64,000 nt of DNA from Phycisphaeraceae bacterium (lineage in GTDB: Bacteria; Planctomycetota; Phycisphaerae; Phycisphaerales; UBA1924). Of the stretch, positions 1-7,791 are shown piece by piece (positions within the stretch are counted from its first letter, which is position 1; every line of letters begins with the position of its first letter). The stretch lies in assembly GCA_019636495.1 (NCBI GenBank), contig JAHBXL010000005.1, positions 124,001-188,000 of the forward strand. Direction: 5' to 3'. The position numbers and the translations under genes are program-made. Below the pieces are notes generated by a model. It saw only the letters and a program-made list of their open reading frames with translations, was not told where the DNA came from and did not search any database.

Positions 1-120
1 CGAATCGTCGCCAGCGGCACGCCCGAGGCCGTCATGTCCGCCGCGGCGTCGTACACGGGGCGATACCTGAAGAAGCACGTGGAGGCGGAGGCTCGCCGTG
101 CCACCGACCGCCGGCTCTGA
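1..120 (+). CDS. uvrA: UvrA (excinuclease ABC subunit A), C-terminal end only
   Basis: Frame 1 is open from the window edge to a TGA at 118-120 and gives 39 residues. They contain the ending typical of UvrA, with SGTPEAV followed by SYTGRYLKKH (family pattern GTPeev...S.TGryL). UvrA is the damage-sensing ATPase of nucleotide excision repair. Only the extreme C-terminus is present, so the ABC signature and zinc modules cannot be checked. Identification rests on this short tail, which is distinctive. A perfect hairpin overlaps its stop codon. Confidence 0.82.
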   Translation, partial: RIVASGTPEAVMSAAASYTGRYLKKHVEAEARRATDRRL

Positions 121-131
121 GGCGGTCGGTG
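102..131 (+). terminator. Hairpin overlapping the uvrA stop codon
   Basis: CACCGACCGCC (102-112) pairs perfectly with GGCGGTCGGTG (121-131) across an 8-nt loop that contains the TGA stop. No T-tract follows, so it is not a textbook intrinsic terminator. It may still act in 3'-end formation or protection. Confidence 0.4.
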
Positions 132-447
132 CTGATGACCGCCGCACGCCGCGTCTGTCCCGCCGTGACGAGGAAGGTCCCCAGAAGTCATGAAGAGAAC
201 GGAGGCACGGCGAGAGTGGGGCGAGCGAGGCGCGGTCCAAGCCGGGTACGCTGACCTTCGCCTGCTCTGCAGGCTGCAAGGCCATGCAAATGGGGTGGAG
301 TAAAGGCAGCGAAGCACCGGGCGAGCCCGGTGGCAATCGACCTGTGCCCGCTCCGCGGCTCAAGAAGAGGCAAGAGCCGTAGGGCACTGGCCACTCGGCC
401 CAAAGCGGCCGCGTGACCAGTGGCACTTCAAGTCAAAGAAGTCACCT
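121..447. other. Spacer without a convincing gene
   Basis: No gene is recognisable. A 37-codon frame starts at ATG 190 and stops at TAA 301-303. The same frame is then open from 304 into the next gene at 448. That next gene may therefore be an older, longer reading frame with an in-frame stop at 301, or may start at a non-canonical codon. I see nothing in the encoded residues that resembles a known family. Confidence 0.4.
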
Positions 448-945
448 GTGCCACCCGCCGATGCCGCGCTGCTTGAGATGATCGACAGGATCCTGGCTCG
501 CGACTCTGACGCTGTGCAAGAGGTTGTGACGCCACTCAGCAAGCCCGCCGAGCGCATGCACAACGTCGCCGAGCGATTGCGCACAGGCCGATTGGCCGAA
601 GAGTACTTTCTTGCGCACAGCCAAGCCATAGCGAGTGTCGCGCCGACGCTCATACTCGATCACCGCGCGCTGGCTCGGGGCTACGACTTCGGCATCCGCG
701 AGCGTGACGGCATCGCTATTGAGGTCAAAGGTCTCAAGCAGAAGCGCGGCGGCATCGCCTTTACCGATCGCGAGTGGCCTGAGGCCAAGGTGCGCCGCGG
801 CGACTTCTGGCTTGTCGTTGTCGGCAACATCGACACCAACCCGATCGCGCGCCTGATTCCCGATCCGGCAACTTCGTTGAATGCGGAGTGCCGGTATCAG
901 ACCACCATCGCTGCATCCTGGCGTGCGATGGTCGCGGTCGCCTGA
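448..945 (+). CDS. DUF3883 (NO VEIN C-terminal-like) domain protein
   Basis: 165 residues from a GTG start. The core GYDFGIRERDG...IEVKGLKQKRGGIAFTD...EW..A...GDFWLVVV fits the DUF3883 domain, a PD-(D/E)XK-like fold found in restriction- and defence-associated proteins. An upstream TGRLAEEYF helix is typical of the segment before it. No fused helicase or nuclease domain is present, so this is either a stand-alone domain or the 3' remnant of a larger protein. The frame stays open upstream to 304 without an ATG, and no good ribosome site precedes 448, so the start is uncertain. Codon use is less GC-biased than in the core genes. Family call fairly likely, biological role unknown. Confidence 0.55.
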   Translation: MPPADAALLEMIDRILARDSDAVQEVVTPLSKPAERMHNVAERLRTGRLAEEYFLAHSQAIASVAPTLILDHRALARGYDFGIRERDGIAIEVKGLKQKRGGIAFTDREWPEAKVRRGDFWLVVVGNIDTNPIARLIPDPATSLNAECRYQTTIAASWRAMVAVA

Positions 946-973
946 GTCAGTTGTCCCGAACGCCTCGCCCGTT

Positions 974-1112
974 CGCCCCAACGGGGCGATGGGTTGTAGC
1001 CACGGGTGGAGCGAAGCCGCTTTGGGCCTCGCGGAACCCGTGGCGAGGTTTCGTTATCCTCTTCCCGCCCCGGAGGGGCGGAGGAGGTTTCGCGGACAGC
1101 GAGAGGACCACG
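974..1112 (+). repeat. REP-type repeat, copy A (upstream of the transposase)
   Basis: Three inverted repeats follow one another: CGCCCC/GGGGCG (974-988), CCACGGGT (1000-1007) with ACCCGTGG (1036-1043), and CCCGCCCC/GGGGCGG near 1064-1082. GTAG (996-999) sits directly at the 5' foot of the central hairpin, the layout of REP elements recognised by REP-associated tyrosine transposases. The end of the repeat runs up to the transposase ATG. Confidence 0.75.
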
Positions 1113-1565
1113 ATGCCCGGCACCTACTCGCAGATTCTGCTGCACCTCGTCTTCTCCACCAAGCACCGCGAACCGTGGATCACCGCCGACATCGCGGAGC
1201 GTCTCTATCCCTACATGGGGGGCATCGTGCGGGGCGAGAAGGGAGTGCTGTACGACATCGGCGGCGTGGAAGACCACGTCCACATGTGTTTGCGGTGGCG
1301 GCCCGACGGAAGCGTGTCGGACCTGATGCGTGCCGTCAAGGCGAACTCGTCAAAGTGGCTCCATGACACGTTCCCGAATCTCGGCGCGTTCGCGTGGCAG
1401 GAGGGATACAGCGTGTTCTCAGTGAGCAAGTCGCAGGACGGAGCCGTCAAGTCGTACATCGCCGGACAGCACGAACATCACAAGAGAGACGACTTCAAGT
1501 CCGAGTTGCTGCGAATGCTCCGCCTGCATGAGATCGAGTTCGACGAGCGGTATGTCTTCGATTGA
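1113..1565 (+). CDS. Y1/HUH transposase, RAYT-like (IS200/IS605 superfamily)
   Basis: 150 residues, the usual size for a single-domain Y1 transposase. The HUH metal site is HVH at residues 55-57 (VEDHVHM). The nucleophile is probably Tyr115 in KSYIAGQ, followed by the family's HEHHK segment. Such enzymes cut and join single-stranded DNA at hairpin ends. The gene starts at ATG 1113, at the exact right edge of repeat A, and a second copy of that repeat follows at 1679-1834. No tnpB is present. The GTAG-plus-hairpin flanks favour a REP-associated (domesticated RAYT) rather than a self-mobile IS200. Intact, with both catalytic motifs present. Confidence 0.85.
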   Translation: MPGTYSQILLHLVFSTKHREPWITADIAERLYPYMGGIVRGEKGVLYDIGGVEDHVHMCLRWRPDGSVSDLMRAVKANSSKWLHDTFPNLGAFAWQEGYSVFSVSKSQDGAVKSYIAGQHEHHKRDDFKSELLRMLRLHEIEFDERYVFD

Positions 1566-1583
1566 TTTGCCGTGCGGCAGGAT

Positions 1584-1907
1584 GCTCCCTCCGCCCCGCC
1601 GGGGCGGGATGGAAAGACCGAACTCTGTTCCACGGGTTGCGCTTCGCCCGCGGAAGCGAGGCTTCATCATCCACTTTCCGCCCCAGCGGGGCGCAGGGTT
1701 GTAGCCACGGGTGGAGCGAGGCCGCTTTGGGCCTCGCGGAACCCGTGGAAGCGGAACCCGTGGAAGCATGGTTTCATTGTCCTCTTCCCGCCCCGGAGGG
1801 GCGGAGGCGGTTTCGCGTACTGCGAAAGGACCACGGTGCCGTCGTGCGCTCCCTCCGCCCCGCCGGGGCGGGATGGAAAGACCGAACTCTGTTCCACGGG
1901 TTGCGCT
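1584..1907 (+). repeat. 60-bp direct repeat pair linked to the RAYT
   Basis: A 60-bp sequence at 1584-1643 recurs at 1848-1907 with an offset of 264 bp. It contains the inverted repeat CCGCCCC/GGGGCGG and ends in TTCCACGGGTTGCGCT, one arm of the REP hairpin. The two copies frame repeat copy B and form a BIME-like composite. Confidence 0.7.
1679..1834 (+). repeat. REP-type repeat, copy B (downstream of the transposase)
   Basis: Same order of elements as copy A: CGCCCC/GGGGCG, GTAG (1701-1704), CCACGGGT (1705-1712) with ACCCGTGG (1741-1748), then the CCCGCCCC/GGGGCGG hairpin and the GAAAGGACCACG segment that precedes the transposase start in copy A. A short internal tandem of GGAACCCGTGGAAGC-like units is extra here. 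Confidence 0.7.
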
Positions 1908-1972
1908 CGCCCGCGAGGCGCGGGCCGCGCTTCACCCGTGGCTACACTCCGCGGCCCCGTTCGGGGCCGAAT
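1894..1972 (-). repeat. REP-type repeat, inverted copy D
   Basis: Read on the minus strand, GTAG (complement of 1942-1945) is followed by CCACGGGT (complement of 1934-1941), pairing with ACCCGTGG (complement of 1894-1901). The arm CGGCCCC/GGGGCCG at about 1952-1968 corresponds to the first hairpin of copies A and B. The HNH gene stop codon lies inside the GTAG foot. Confidence 0.65.
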
Positions 1973-2652
1973 GAAGCGCGCGGCAGTCTCTCCCGTCCCG
2001 CCCCGCGGCCGATATTGCAGTCCGAGCAGAGCGTACGCAGGTTCGAAGCATCGTTGGTCCCGCCGCGGGAGACGGGCACGATGTGATCGACGTGCAGCCC
2101 CGCGCGATGCCTCGACTTGGCGCACGCCCCGCATATCGAGCACGCGAACCCGTCTCGCTCCAGCACCTGCCAGCGCAGCCCGAGCCGCACCTGCTCCCGC
2201 CGCCGACGACGACCCGCCTTCTGCCCCATCTCGATCATCGCCTCTCGCGTCAGCGTCCCCCGATACACTCGCGCAAGCAACTTGCACGCCCGGCGGATGC
2301 TCCCCCATCGCTCGTAGTAGGCCTTGCCCGAGTACCGGCCGTACCGCTTCAACATCGTCTCCCCCGGCGGGTAGCCCACCTTCCGCCATACCCGCTCAAG
2401 GTTCCGGACCAGATCCGCGGCGTCGATCGGCTCAAGATGCGGCACGGCCGCGCCGCTCTTGATCAGCGTCTCCCGCCAGGTCCCGAACCGCTTCCGCAAC
2501 GTCTTCTGGCTACACGGCCGGTCCTTCCACCTTTGGTAGTTCTTGAACGAGGGCACCGTTCCCTTGTGCAGCCGCACAAACTTCCGGATCCCCTTCAGGA
2601 TCTCCTCATCCGATGGATGCCGCTTGGCGTGAATGTCAAACTCGAACGCCAT
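1942..2652 (-). CDS. HNH endonuclease with two homing-endonuclease-associated repeats
   Basis: 236 residues from ATG 2652, preceded by a purine-rich GGAAGGGGG ribosome site; a longer frame to 2796 lacks one. Residues 13-68 and 76-125 look like two helical repeats seen N-terminal to HNH domains (pattern ...W...R.A...G). The C-terminal nuclease has C171-x2-C174, HVDH (187-190) as metal and catalytic site, an Asn at about 204 and C209-x2-C212, all intact. Such proteins are free-standing homing-type or restriction nucleases. The last residues (after about 220) are encoded by the REP repeat, and the TAG stop is part of its GTAG. The partner or target is unknown. Confidence 0.75.
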   Translation of the reverse strand: MAFEFDIHAKRHPSDEEILKGIRKFVRLHKGTVPSFKNYQRWKDRPCSQKTLRKRFGTWRETLIKSGAAVPHLEPIDAADLVRNLERVWRKVGYPPGETMLKRYGRYSGKAYYERWGSIRRACKLLARVYRGTLTREAMIEMGQKAGRRRRREQVRLGLRWQVLERDGFACSICGACAKSRHRAGLHVDHIVPVSRGGTNDASNLRTLCSDCNIGRGAGRERLPRASFGPERGRGV

Positions 2653-2829
2653 GCGTTGCCCCCTTCCGGCGTGTGCCGGCAAGCGCGCAGACTGGAACGC
2701 GACCAAGGGGGAAAGTGTACCACGCAGTAAACTATCTGTCAACATTTTGTTTGGGTATCGTCCGACTCGCCTGCCGCACCAGCCGCGCGGTTCCAACTAT
2801 TTGCCATCACCGTATTTACGGCAACACCC

Positions 2830-2932
2830 GCGCCGGAGACCGAGCCCCGGACCCCGGAACCCGGAACCCGAGCCCCCCACATCCCACATCCCACATCCCA
2901 CATCGCACATCCGACATCCCACTTCCCACCTC
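2830..2932 (-). repeat. Heptamer tandem array, composite (CCCGG type then CCACATC type)
   Basis: From 2830 six 7-bp units of the form NNCCCGG/A run to 2871. After a phase slip, eight units of CCACATC and close variants run from 2877 to 2932. On the minus strand the second set reads GATGTGG, the same family as 7624-7791. The last unit overlaps the aminotransferase stop codon (2931-2933). Confidence 0.85.
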
Positions 2933-4169
2933 ACCCCCGCCCCAGGTTCTCGCGGCTCATCATCAACTCCAGCGTCCCGCAGACGATGTCGACATCGCGC
3001 TCCGTCAGGTCGTTGAAGAACGGCAGCGCGATGGTCCGCGTGCTGACGCTCTCGGCAATGGGGAAATCGCCCGCGCGGCCGCGCACCTGCCCCTCCCGCG
3101 CCAGCGCCTCGTAGAACGGCTGCGTGTGGATGCACGGGAAATAGTCCGATGCGCCGATCTCGTGCCGGCGCAGCCCCGCGATGATGCGGTCGCGCTCATC
3201 GCGCGTCCACGCGCCCGGCCCGCCCAGACGCACCACGAACACGAACCACGACATCTCCGTCTCGGGCAGCAGCGTCGGCAGGATCAGGTCGTGATGCCCC
3301 GACAAGCGCTTGAAATACATGTTCGCCACGTGCTGCCGCTTGCGGATGATCTCGTCGAGCCGGCGCATCTGCGCCACGCCCAGCGCGGCGTTCAACTCCG
3401 ACATTCGAAAGTTATATCCGAGCCGCTCGTGACTCAGCCACGAACCGACCGACCCGCCCCCGCCCCCGATCGCCCCCGCCGTCGGCGCTGCGCCCGCCTC
3501 CGCCGCGCTGGGCCGCTCGCGCGCATCGGCGATCGCGCGGCCCTGGTTCCGCATCGAGCGGCACAGGTTCGCCAGACGACGGTCATCGGTCACGATGCAC
3601 CCGCCCTCGCCCGTCGTGATCTGCTTGTTCGGATAGAACGCCAGAACGCCGATCCGCCCGAAACTCCCCGCGCGCCGGCCCCGATGCGACACCCCCAGCG
3701 CCTCGCAGCAGTCCTCGACCAGCGGGATCTCGTGCCGCTGCGCGATCGCCTCGTACTCGTCCATGTACGCCGGATTGCCGAACGTCTCCACCGCGACAAT
3801 CGCCTTCGTTCGCGGCGTGATCGCCGCGGCGAGTTTCTCGGGGTCCATGTTCAGCGTGCGCGGACAAACATCAACAAACACCGGCTTGGCCCCGACATAC
3901 AGAATGCAGTTCGCGGAGGCGACAAAGGAGAACGGAGTCGTAATGACCTCGTCGCCGGGGCCGATTCCGAGGGCGAGGAGCGCGAGGTGGAGGCCGGCGG
4001 TTCCGCTGGAGACGGCGACGCCGTGTGCGCGGTCGGCCGAAGCGGCGACGGCCTGCTCGAACCTCTCGGCCATGGGGCCGAGGGCGAGGCGGCCGGACTT
4101 CATCGTCTGCACGACGAGGTCGATCTCGGCGTTGGTGATGTCGGGGCGGGAGAGGGGGATTTCGTGCAT
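2931..4169 (-). CDS. DegT/DnrJ/EryC1/StrS-family PLP aminotransferase
   Basis: 412 residues. The family motifs are intact: SSGTAGLHLALLALGIGPGD (54-73), the TPFSFVASAN segment, VEDCCEALG (aspartate that contacts the PLP nitrogen, about 153) and the PLP lysine K182 in FYPNKQITTGEGG. These enzymes transaminate keto-sugars for surface-glycan or antibiotic sugar synthesis. A Gly/Ala-rich insert lies at about 218-243, where relatives are shorter. The ATG lies 2 nt after the dnaA stop, so the two are almost certainly co-transcribed, which is odd for this enzyme class. No other nucleotide-sugar gene is near, so the substrate cannot be assigned. Confidence 0.85.
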   Translation of the reverse strand: MHEIPLSRPDITNAEIDLVVQTMKSGRLALGPMAERFEQAVAASADRAHGVAVSSGTAGLHLALLALGIGPGDEVITTPFSFVASANCILYVGAKPVFVDVCPRTLNMDPEKLAAAITPRTKAIVAVETFGNPAYMDEYEAIAQRHEIPLVEDCCEALGVSHRGRRAGSFGRIGVLAFYPNKQITTGEGGCIVTDDRRLANLCRSMRNQGRAIADARERPSAAEAGAAPTAGAIGGGGGSVGSWLSHERLGYNFRMSELNAALGVAQMRRLDEIIRKRQHVANMYFKRLSGHHDLILPTLLPETEMSWFVFVVRLGGPGAWTRDERDRIIAGLRRHEIGASDYFPCIHTQPFYEALAREGQVRGRAGDFPIAESVSTRTIALPFFNDLTERDVDIVCGTLELMMSRENLGRG

Positions 4170-4171
4170 GC

Positions 4172-5911
4172 TCAGCCTCGGGCTGATTCGCGCACGACCG
4201 CTTCGGTCAGTTGCCGCACCAGCACGGAGATCGTAGTCGGCTCGGCGGAGTGCTCGAGGGCGACGGGCTCGTCGGCCTGGAGTTGCCTGGAGAACCGCTG
4301 GTAGGCGGTGATGACGGTGGAGTGGGCGGGACGGCCGATGGCGCGGGCAATGTCGGGGAAACTCTGCGTGGTGAGGGACCGTGCGATATAAGTTATAATC
4401 GCGCGGGCGAGGACGACGCGCTTGTGCCGGGTAGGGCCGGCGAGGTCGGCGGTGTCGACGGCGAGCGCGGCGCAGGTCTGCGAGACGATGGTGTGCATTC
4501 GGACGGGGCGTGCGGGTCGCTGCGCGGCGGGCGCGGAGCCATCGGCCGCGGGACCGCCGCCAAGGGCGCGCTCGACGGCGCCGGCGCCGATCCGGCCATC
4601 GGCGGCGACGAACTCGGGCGCGACGCGCCGGAGCGCATCGAGTTTGGTGAGCACGCCCTCGATGTCGCGCACCGAAGGCCCCGCCGACGCGGCGGGAAGC
4701 CAGCCTGTGCGCGAGGCGACGGCGCGGACCGCGCCATCGTCGAGTCGCAGGCCGCGACGCTGCGCGAACACGCGGATGATCCGCTCACGCAGTCCGCTCT
4801 CGGGCGGTGCGACGCCCGCGACGAGTCCGGCCATGAAGCGCGACACGAGGGCGGGGCTGAACTTCCGGAGGGCGCGTGGGTGCTGATCGCTGACGAGGAT
4901 CACTTTTGCGCCACCGCGTTCAATGTCGTCGAATGTGTGCAGCAGTTCGTCCTGGGTGGCTTGCTTTGCGGCGAGGAAATGGACATCGTCGATGCAGAGG
5001 AGGTCGCAGCGGCGGTAGGCGCGGCGGAAGCGGGCGATGCCGGCGGCGGGCTTTCCGGGGCCCGCGGGTCCGGTGTCGCGGATGGCGGCGACGAAGTCGT
5101 TCATGAACGCTTCGCCGCTGGTGACGCGCACGACGGCGCCGGGGTGTCGTTCGCGGAATCGGACCGCCGCGCCGTGCAGTAGGTGGCTTTTGCCCAGGCC
5201 GCAGGGTCCGTGGATGAAGAGGTGCCTTGGCGCATCATCGTCGGCGCTCTCGGCGAGTCGCGAGGCGGTGTCGTAGGCGACGCGGTTGGATTCGCCGACG
5301 ACGAAGTCTTCGAGGCGGTAGCGAGCGACGGGCGCGGGGCGGGGGCGCGCAGGCGGGGCGGGGCTCTCGGGGCGGTGCGCGGGGGCATGCGCGGCGTGGG
5401 CGGTGGAAGCGGGGAGGTCGTCGCCGATGAACTCGGCCTGTGCGCCGGCGGCCTGTCGGAGGGCGACGGCGAAGCGGCGACGCAGAACATCCGCCGCGGC
5501 GCGGCTTGGGGCGTGCACTTCGACGCGGCCATCGTTGAAGCGGATGCGAACGCGGTCGCGGAAGTAGCGGTCGAAAGCGGCGTGCCCGATGATGATCGCG
5601 AGGCGGGCGTGCAGCGCGTCGGCATCGTCGTTGGCCGGCGCGAGGGGGGCGGGCGCGGGCGACGGCGTGGATGTGATGACCGGGGCGGCGGCGGCGATGT
5701 TGGTCGGGGCCGGGAGGCGCGGCGGGAGCGCGTGTGCGCGGCGGGCGCGCACGTCACGGTCTCCGGCATCGCGTCCGGGGGTTCGGGGGGCGGGGCCGCG
5801 TGCTTCGGTCCAGACGAGGTCGCGGTTGGTGTCAGTGGATTCGCATCGTGCGCTCGGTTCTCTCTCGGTGGTCTGCTGGTGGGTTGGGTTCGAAGCGTGA
5901 CGTGTCTCCAC
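4172..5911 (-). CDS. dnaA: Chromosomal replication initiator DnaA
   Basis: 579 residues from a GTG start. Domain I-like helices lie at about 96-160, a proline-rich linker at 165-200, and the AAA+ domain follows with Walker A GPCGLGKS (235-242), Walker B LLCIDDVHF (304-312) and sensor I ILVSDQHP. The C-terminal helix-turn-helix carries a diverged DnaA signature, PAHSTVITAYQRF (usually KDHSTV.HA), so box recognition may differ from E. coli. The first ~90 residues are low complexity, and an internal GTG start is possible. Neither dnaN nor recF is adjacent; instead an aminotransferase follows after 2 nt. The non-coding region upstream may be the origin. Confidence 0.93.
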   Translation of the reverse strand: METRHASNPTHQQTTEREPSARCESTDTNRDLVWTEARGPAPRTPGRDAGDRDVRARRAHALPPRLPAPTNIAAAAPVITSTPSPAPAPLAPANDDADALHARLAIIIGHAAFDRYFRDRVRIRFNDGRVEVHAPSRAAADVLRRRFAVALRQAAGAQAEFIGDDLPASTAHAAHAPAHRPESPAPPARPRPAPVARYRLEDFVVGESNRVAYDTASRLAESADDDAPRHLFIHGPCGLGKSHLLHGAAVRFRERHPGAVVRVTSGEAFMNDFVAAIRDTGPAGPGKPAAGIARFRRAYRRCDLLCIDDVHFLAAKQATQDELLHTFDDIERGGAKVILVSDQHPRALRKFSPALVSRFMAGLVAGVAPPESGLRERIIRVFAQRRGLRLDDGAVRAVASRTGWLPAASAGPSVRDIEGVLTKLDALRRVAPEFVAADGRIGAGAVERALGGGPAADGSAPAAQRPARPVRMHTIVSQTCAALAVDTADLAGPTRHKRVVLARAIITYIARSLTTQSFPDIARAIGRPAHSTVITAYQRFSRQLQADEPVALEHSAEPTTISVLVRQLTEAVVRESARG

Positions 5912-6539
5912 AGGTCACACCTTTGCGCGAAGGGGCCTTGACCGGTCGCGGAAGAGCCGCGGCGGCGGGCACGGTGAACGCCGGTCAGCCGGCGGAGATG
6001 AGAACGCGAATCCGTTCTGACGCCGCCCAGAGTCCCTGCGAATCCGCCGCGACGGGGCGAGTGGGCGCCTCGTCGGGTCGGACACGCAGCCGAATGCTCC
6101 ACGATCGAGGATCGAAGTGGAGCAAAGAACGACGCGCGAACGTGGCCGGACACGGGGTCCGATTCCGGTCGCGAGCCGGGGAGAACACACAACAGTTCAT
6201 CATCGTGACGAGGGCGGTCGGCCGAGTCCCTGACCGAGTGGCAGAGCGTACCGGGTCGTGGATGCGGTCTCAAGTGCGGGTCGGGTCGCGGGTGGCCTGT
6301 GCGAGACGGAAAGCCGGTAAAACCGGGACTTGCGCGCGAGAAAAAAACTTGTCCACGGCGCGCGGCGGTTGGTCGCGTGAGTGGTGGAGAATGTTGTGGA
6401 AAACCGCGCGAAGCGAGGTCAAGCGCGGGCCTGTCGCGGGTCGTGGAGTGCGCGGAACGCGGCTCGATTCTGAGCGCAAGCGCGACACGCCGCGGAGCGG
6501 CGAGGCGCCCGGAGGCACGAGAACCTGCGGCGAAACGCC
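5912..6539. other. 628-bp gene-free region upstream of dnaA, candidate origin
   Basis: I see no supported gene. The stretch has scattered DnaA-box-like 9-mers, an A7 run at 6341-6347, and is bounded by the dnaA start and the stop of the acetyltransferase. Frames crossing it lack family resemblance. Position next to dnaA makes it the obvious oriC candidate, but box density is low and no clear AT-rich unwinding element is visible. Confidence 0.4.
6349..6403. promoter_or_regulatory. dnaA: DnaA-box-like sites
   Basis: On the minus strand 6395-6403 reads TTTTCCACA, an exact match to TTWTNCACA. On the plus strand 6349-6357 reads TTGTCCACG, two mismatches from TTATCCACA, and directly follows the A7 run. 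They could serve replication initiation or dnaA autoregulation. Confidence 0.4.
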
Positions 6540-7598
6540 TCACTCGCGCGCGAGCGCGCGGATCAAGGGGATTCGCACGCCGAACTGTGCGAACCCGGCG
6601 TGTGCGTAGAGGCGGAGCGCGGGCGTGTTGCGCTTGTCGACGGCGCAGGTGACCCCGCCGGACATGAGCAGAGTTCGTCCGAGCGCGCGGAGCGAGCGAT
6701 CGAGCAGAGCGGAGCCGACGCCGCGGCCGCGGCAGGAAGGGCCGAGTCCGAGGTAGACGAGTTCGACCGAATCGTGCTCGGGCGAGATGGAGAAGAGCGC
6801 GCACCCGCAGGGCTTGTGGTCGGCGAAGACGACCCACCACAGGGCGGGGTCGAACCGGCCGACGCTCTTGTGGGAATCGAGAACATCGGCGACAGCGCGG
6901 AGGCCGCAGAGTTCGGGGCAGTCGAGCGTGTCGATGTAGGACTCGCTGAGGGCATCGATGAGGATGCGGTCGGCATCGGCGTGGCTGTGGTTGGCGAGCA
7001 GTTCGGCGACCGATCGGACCTCGAACCCGGGGGGGAGGGAGATCGCCGAGGGGTGACCCGGCGCGGCGGGCATGGGTCCGGGCGGTCGGCGCATGTAGGC
7101 GAGGTCGCCGATGCGAGTGAATCCGGCAGCGCGGAGCGCTTCGAGCGCGGCGGTCTCGCGCGGTTCGAGCAGGGCCTGAGCGAGTCGAACACCCTTGTCG
7201 GTCTTGCCGGGGATGGGCCCGCTGAGCGCAGCGCACGCCGCGTGGACGAGGGCAGCGCGCTCGCGCAGGGCCTGTGCATCGGCGGGCGGTCGCCTTCGCG
7301 GCGGGTCACCTGAGAGGAAGATCATGGCGGTCCTTCCTGCGCCGATGACGGCGAGGCAGACCTGGCGCACGTGGGCGCCGCCCGCATCGAGGACCGCCCA
7401 GAGGAGGGAGAGGTCGATGTTGAGATCGTGGGCGGTTTCGATGAACCTCCGCGCGGCGGCGAGGGGCTCGCGGGCGCTGTCGGCGACAAGGCGTGCGCAC
7501 GCCGCGAGGCGCAGATGCTCGGGCACGAGGACCACGCGCGGGGCATCGGGGCCGGGCCCGAGCGGGGTCGGCGGAGACTCGCCGATGAAGGTGGTCAT
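6540..7598 (-). CDS. GNAT-family N-acetyltransferase (two GNAT-like halves)
   Basis: 352 residues from ATG 7598. The frame runs on upstream through the heptamer array to 8009, but that part is repeat-encoded, so the first ATG after the array is preferred. The C-terminal half carries the acetyl-CoA loop GLGPSCRGRGVGSALL and the VDKRNTPALRLYAHAGF end segment of GNAT enzymes; the N-terminal half looks like a degenerate second GNAT unit, as in mycothiol-synthase-like proteins. Substrate unknown. No Shine-Dalgarno is seen; TACCAT lies 9 nt upstream and the 24-unit array begins 26 nt upstream, so array length could affect its expression. Confidence 0.75.
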   Translation of the reverse strand: MTTFIGESPPTPLGPGPDAPRVVLVPEHLRLAACARLVADSAREPLAAARRFIETAHDLNIDLSLLWAVLDAGGAHVRQVCLAVIGAGRTAMIFLSGDPPRRRPPADAQALRERAALVHAACAALSGPIPGKTDKGVRLAQALLEPRETAALEALRAAGFTRIGDLAYMRRPPGPMPAAPGHPSAISLPPGFEVRSVAELLANHSHADADRILIDALSESYIDTLDCPELCGLRAVADVLDSHKSVGRFDPALWWVVFADHKPCGCALFSISPEHDSVELVYLGLGPSCRGRGVGSALLDRSLRALGRTLLMSGGVTCAVDKRNTPALRLYAHAGFAQFGVRIPLIRALARE

Positions 7599-7623
7599 TT
7601 GGGGAAGATGGTAGGGGCGGAGG

Positions 7624-7791
7624 GGATGTGGGATGTGGGATGTGGGATGTCGGATGTGGGATGTCGGATGTGGGATGTCGGATGTGGGATGTCGGATGTG
7701 GGATGTGGGATGTGGGATGTGGGATGTCGGATGTGGGATGTCGGATGTCGGATGTGGGATGTCGGATGTGGGATGTCGGATGTCGGATGTG
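7624..7791 (+). repeat. 24-copy perfect heptamer array, (GGATGTS)24
   Basis: 168 bp consist of 24 consecutive 7-bp units, all GGATGT followed by G or C; no other variation occurs. The seventh bases in order are GGGC GCGC GCGG GGCG CCGC GCCG. There are no spacers, so it is not CRISPR. All six frames are free of stops, and the plus strand offers an ATG every 21 bp in each frame. Confidence 0.97.

Noticed and set aside
448-2652. A defence island made of the DUF3883 protein, the transposase and the HNH nuclease
   Set aside because: The three genes differ in strand and are separated by REP elements. No helicase, methylase or other defence gene accompanies them, so a joint system is not supported.
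5101-7236. 711-codon minus-strand frame across dnaA and its upstream region
   Set aside because: Arg/Pro-rich shadow of dnaA and the acetyltransferase in another frame.
7624-7791. CRISPR array
   Set aside because: The units are 7 bp and contiguous with no unique spacers; no cas genes are near.
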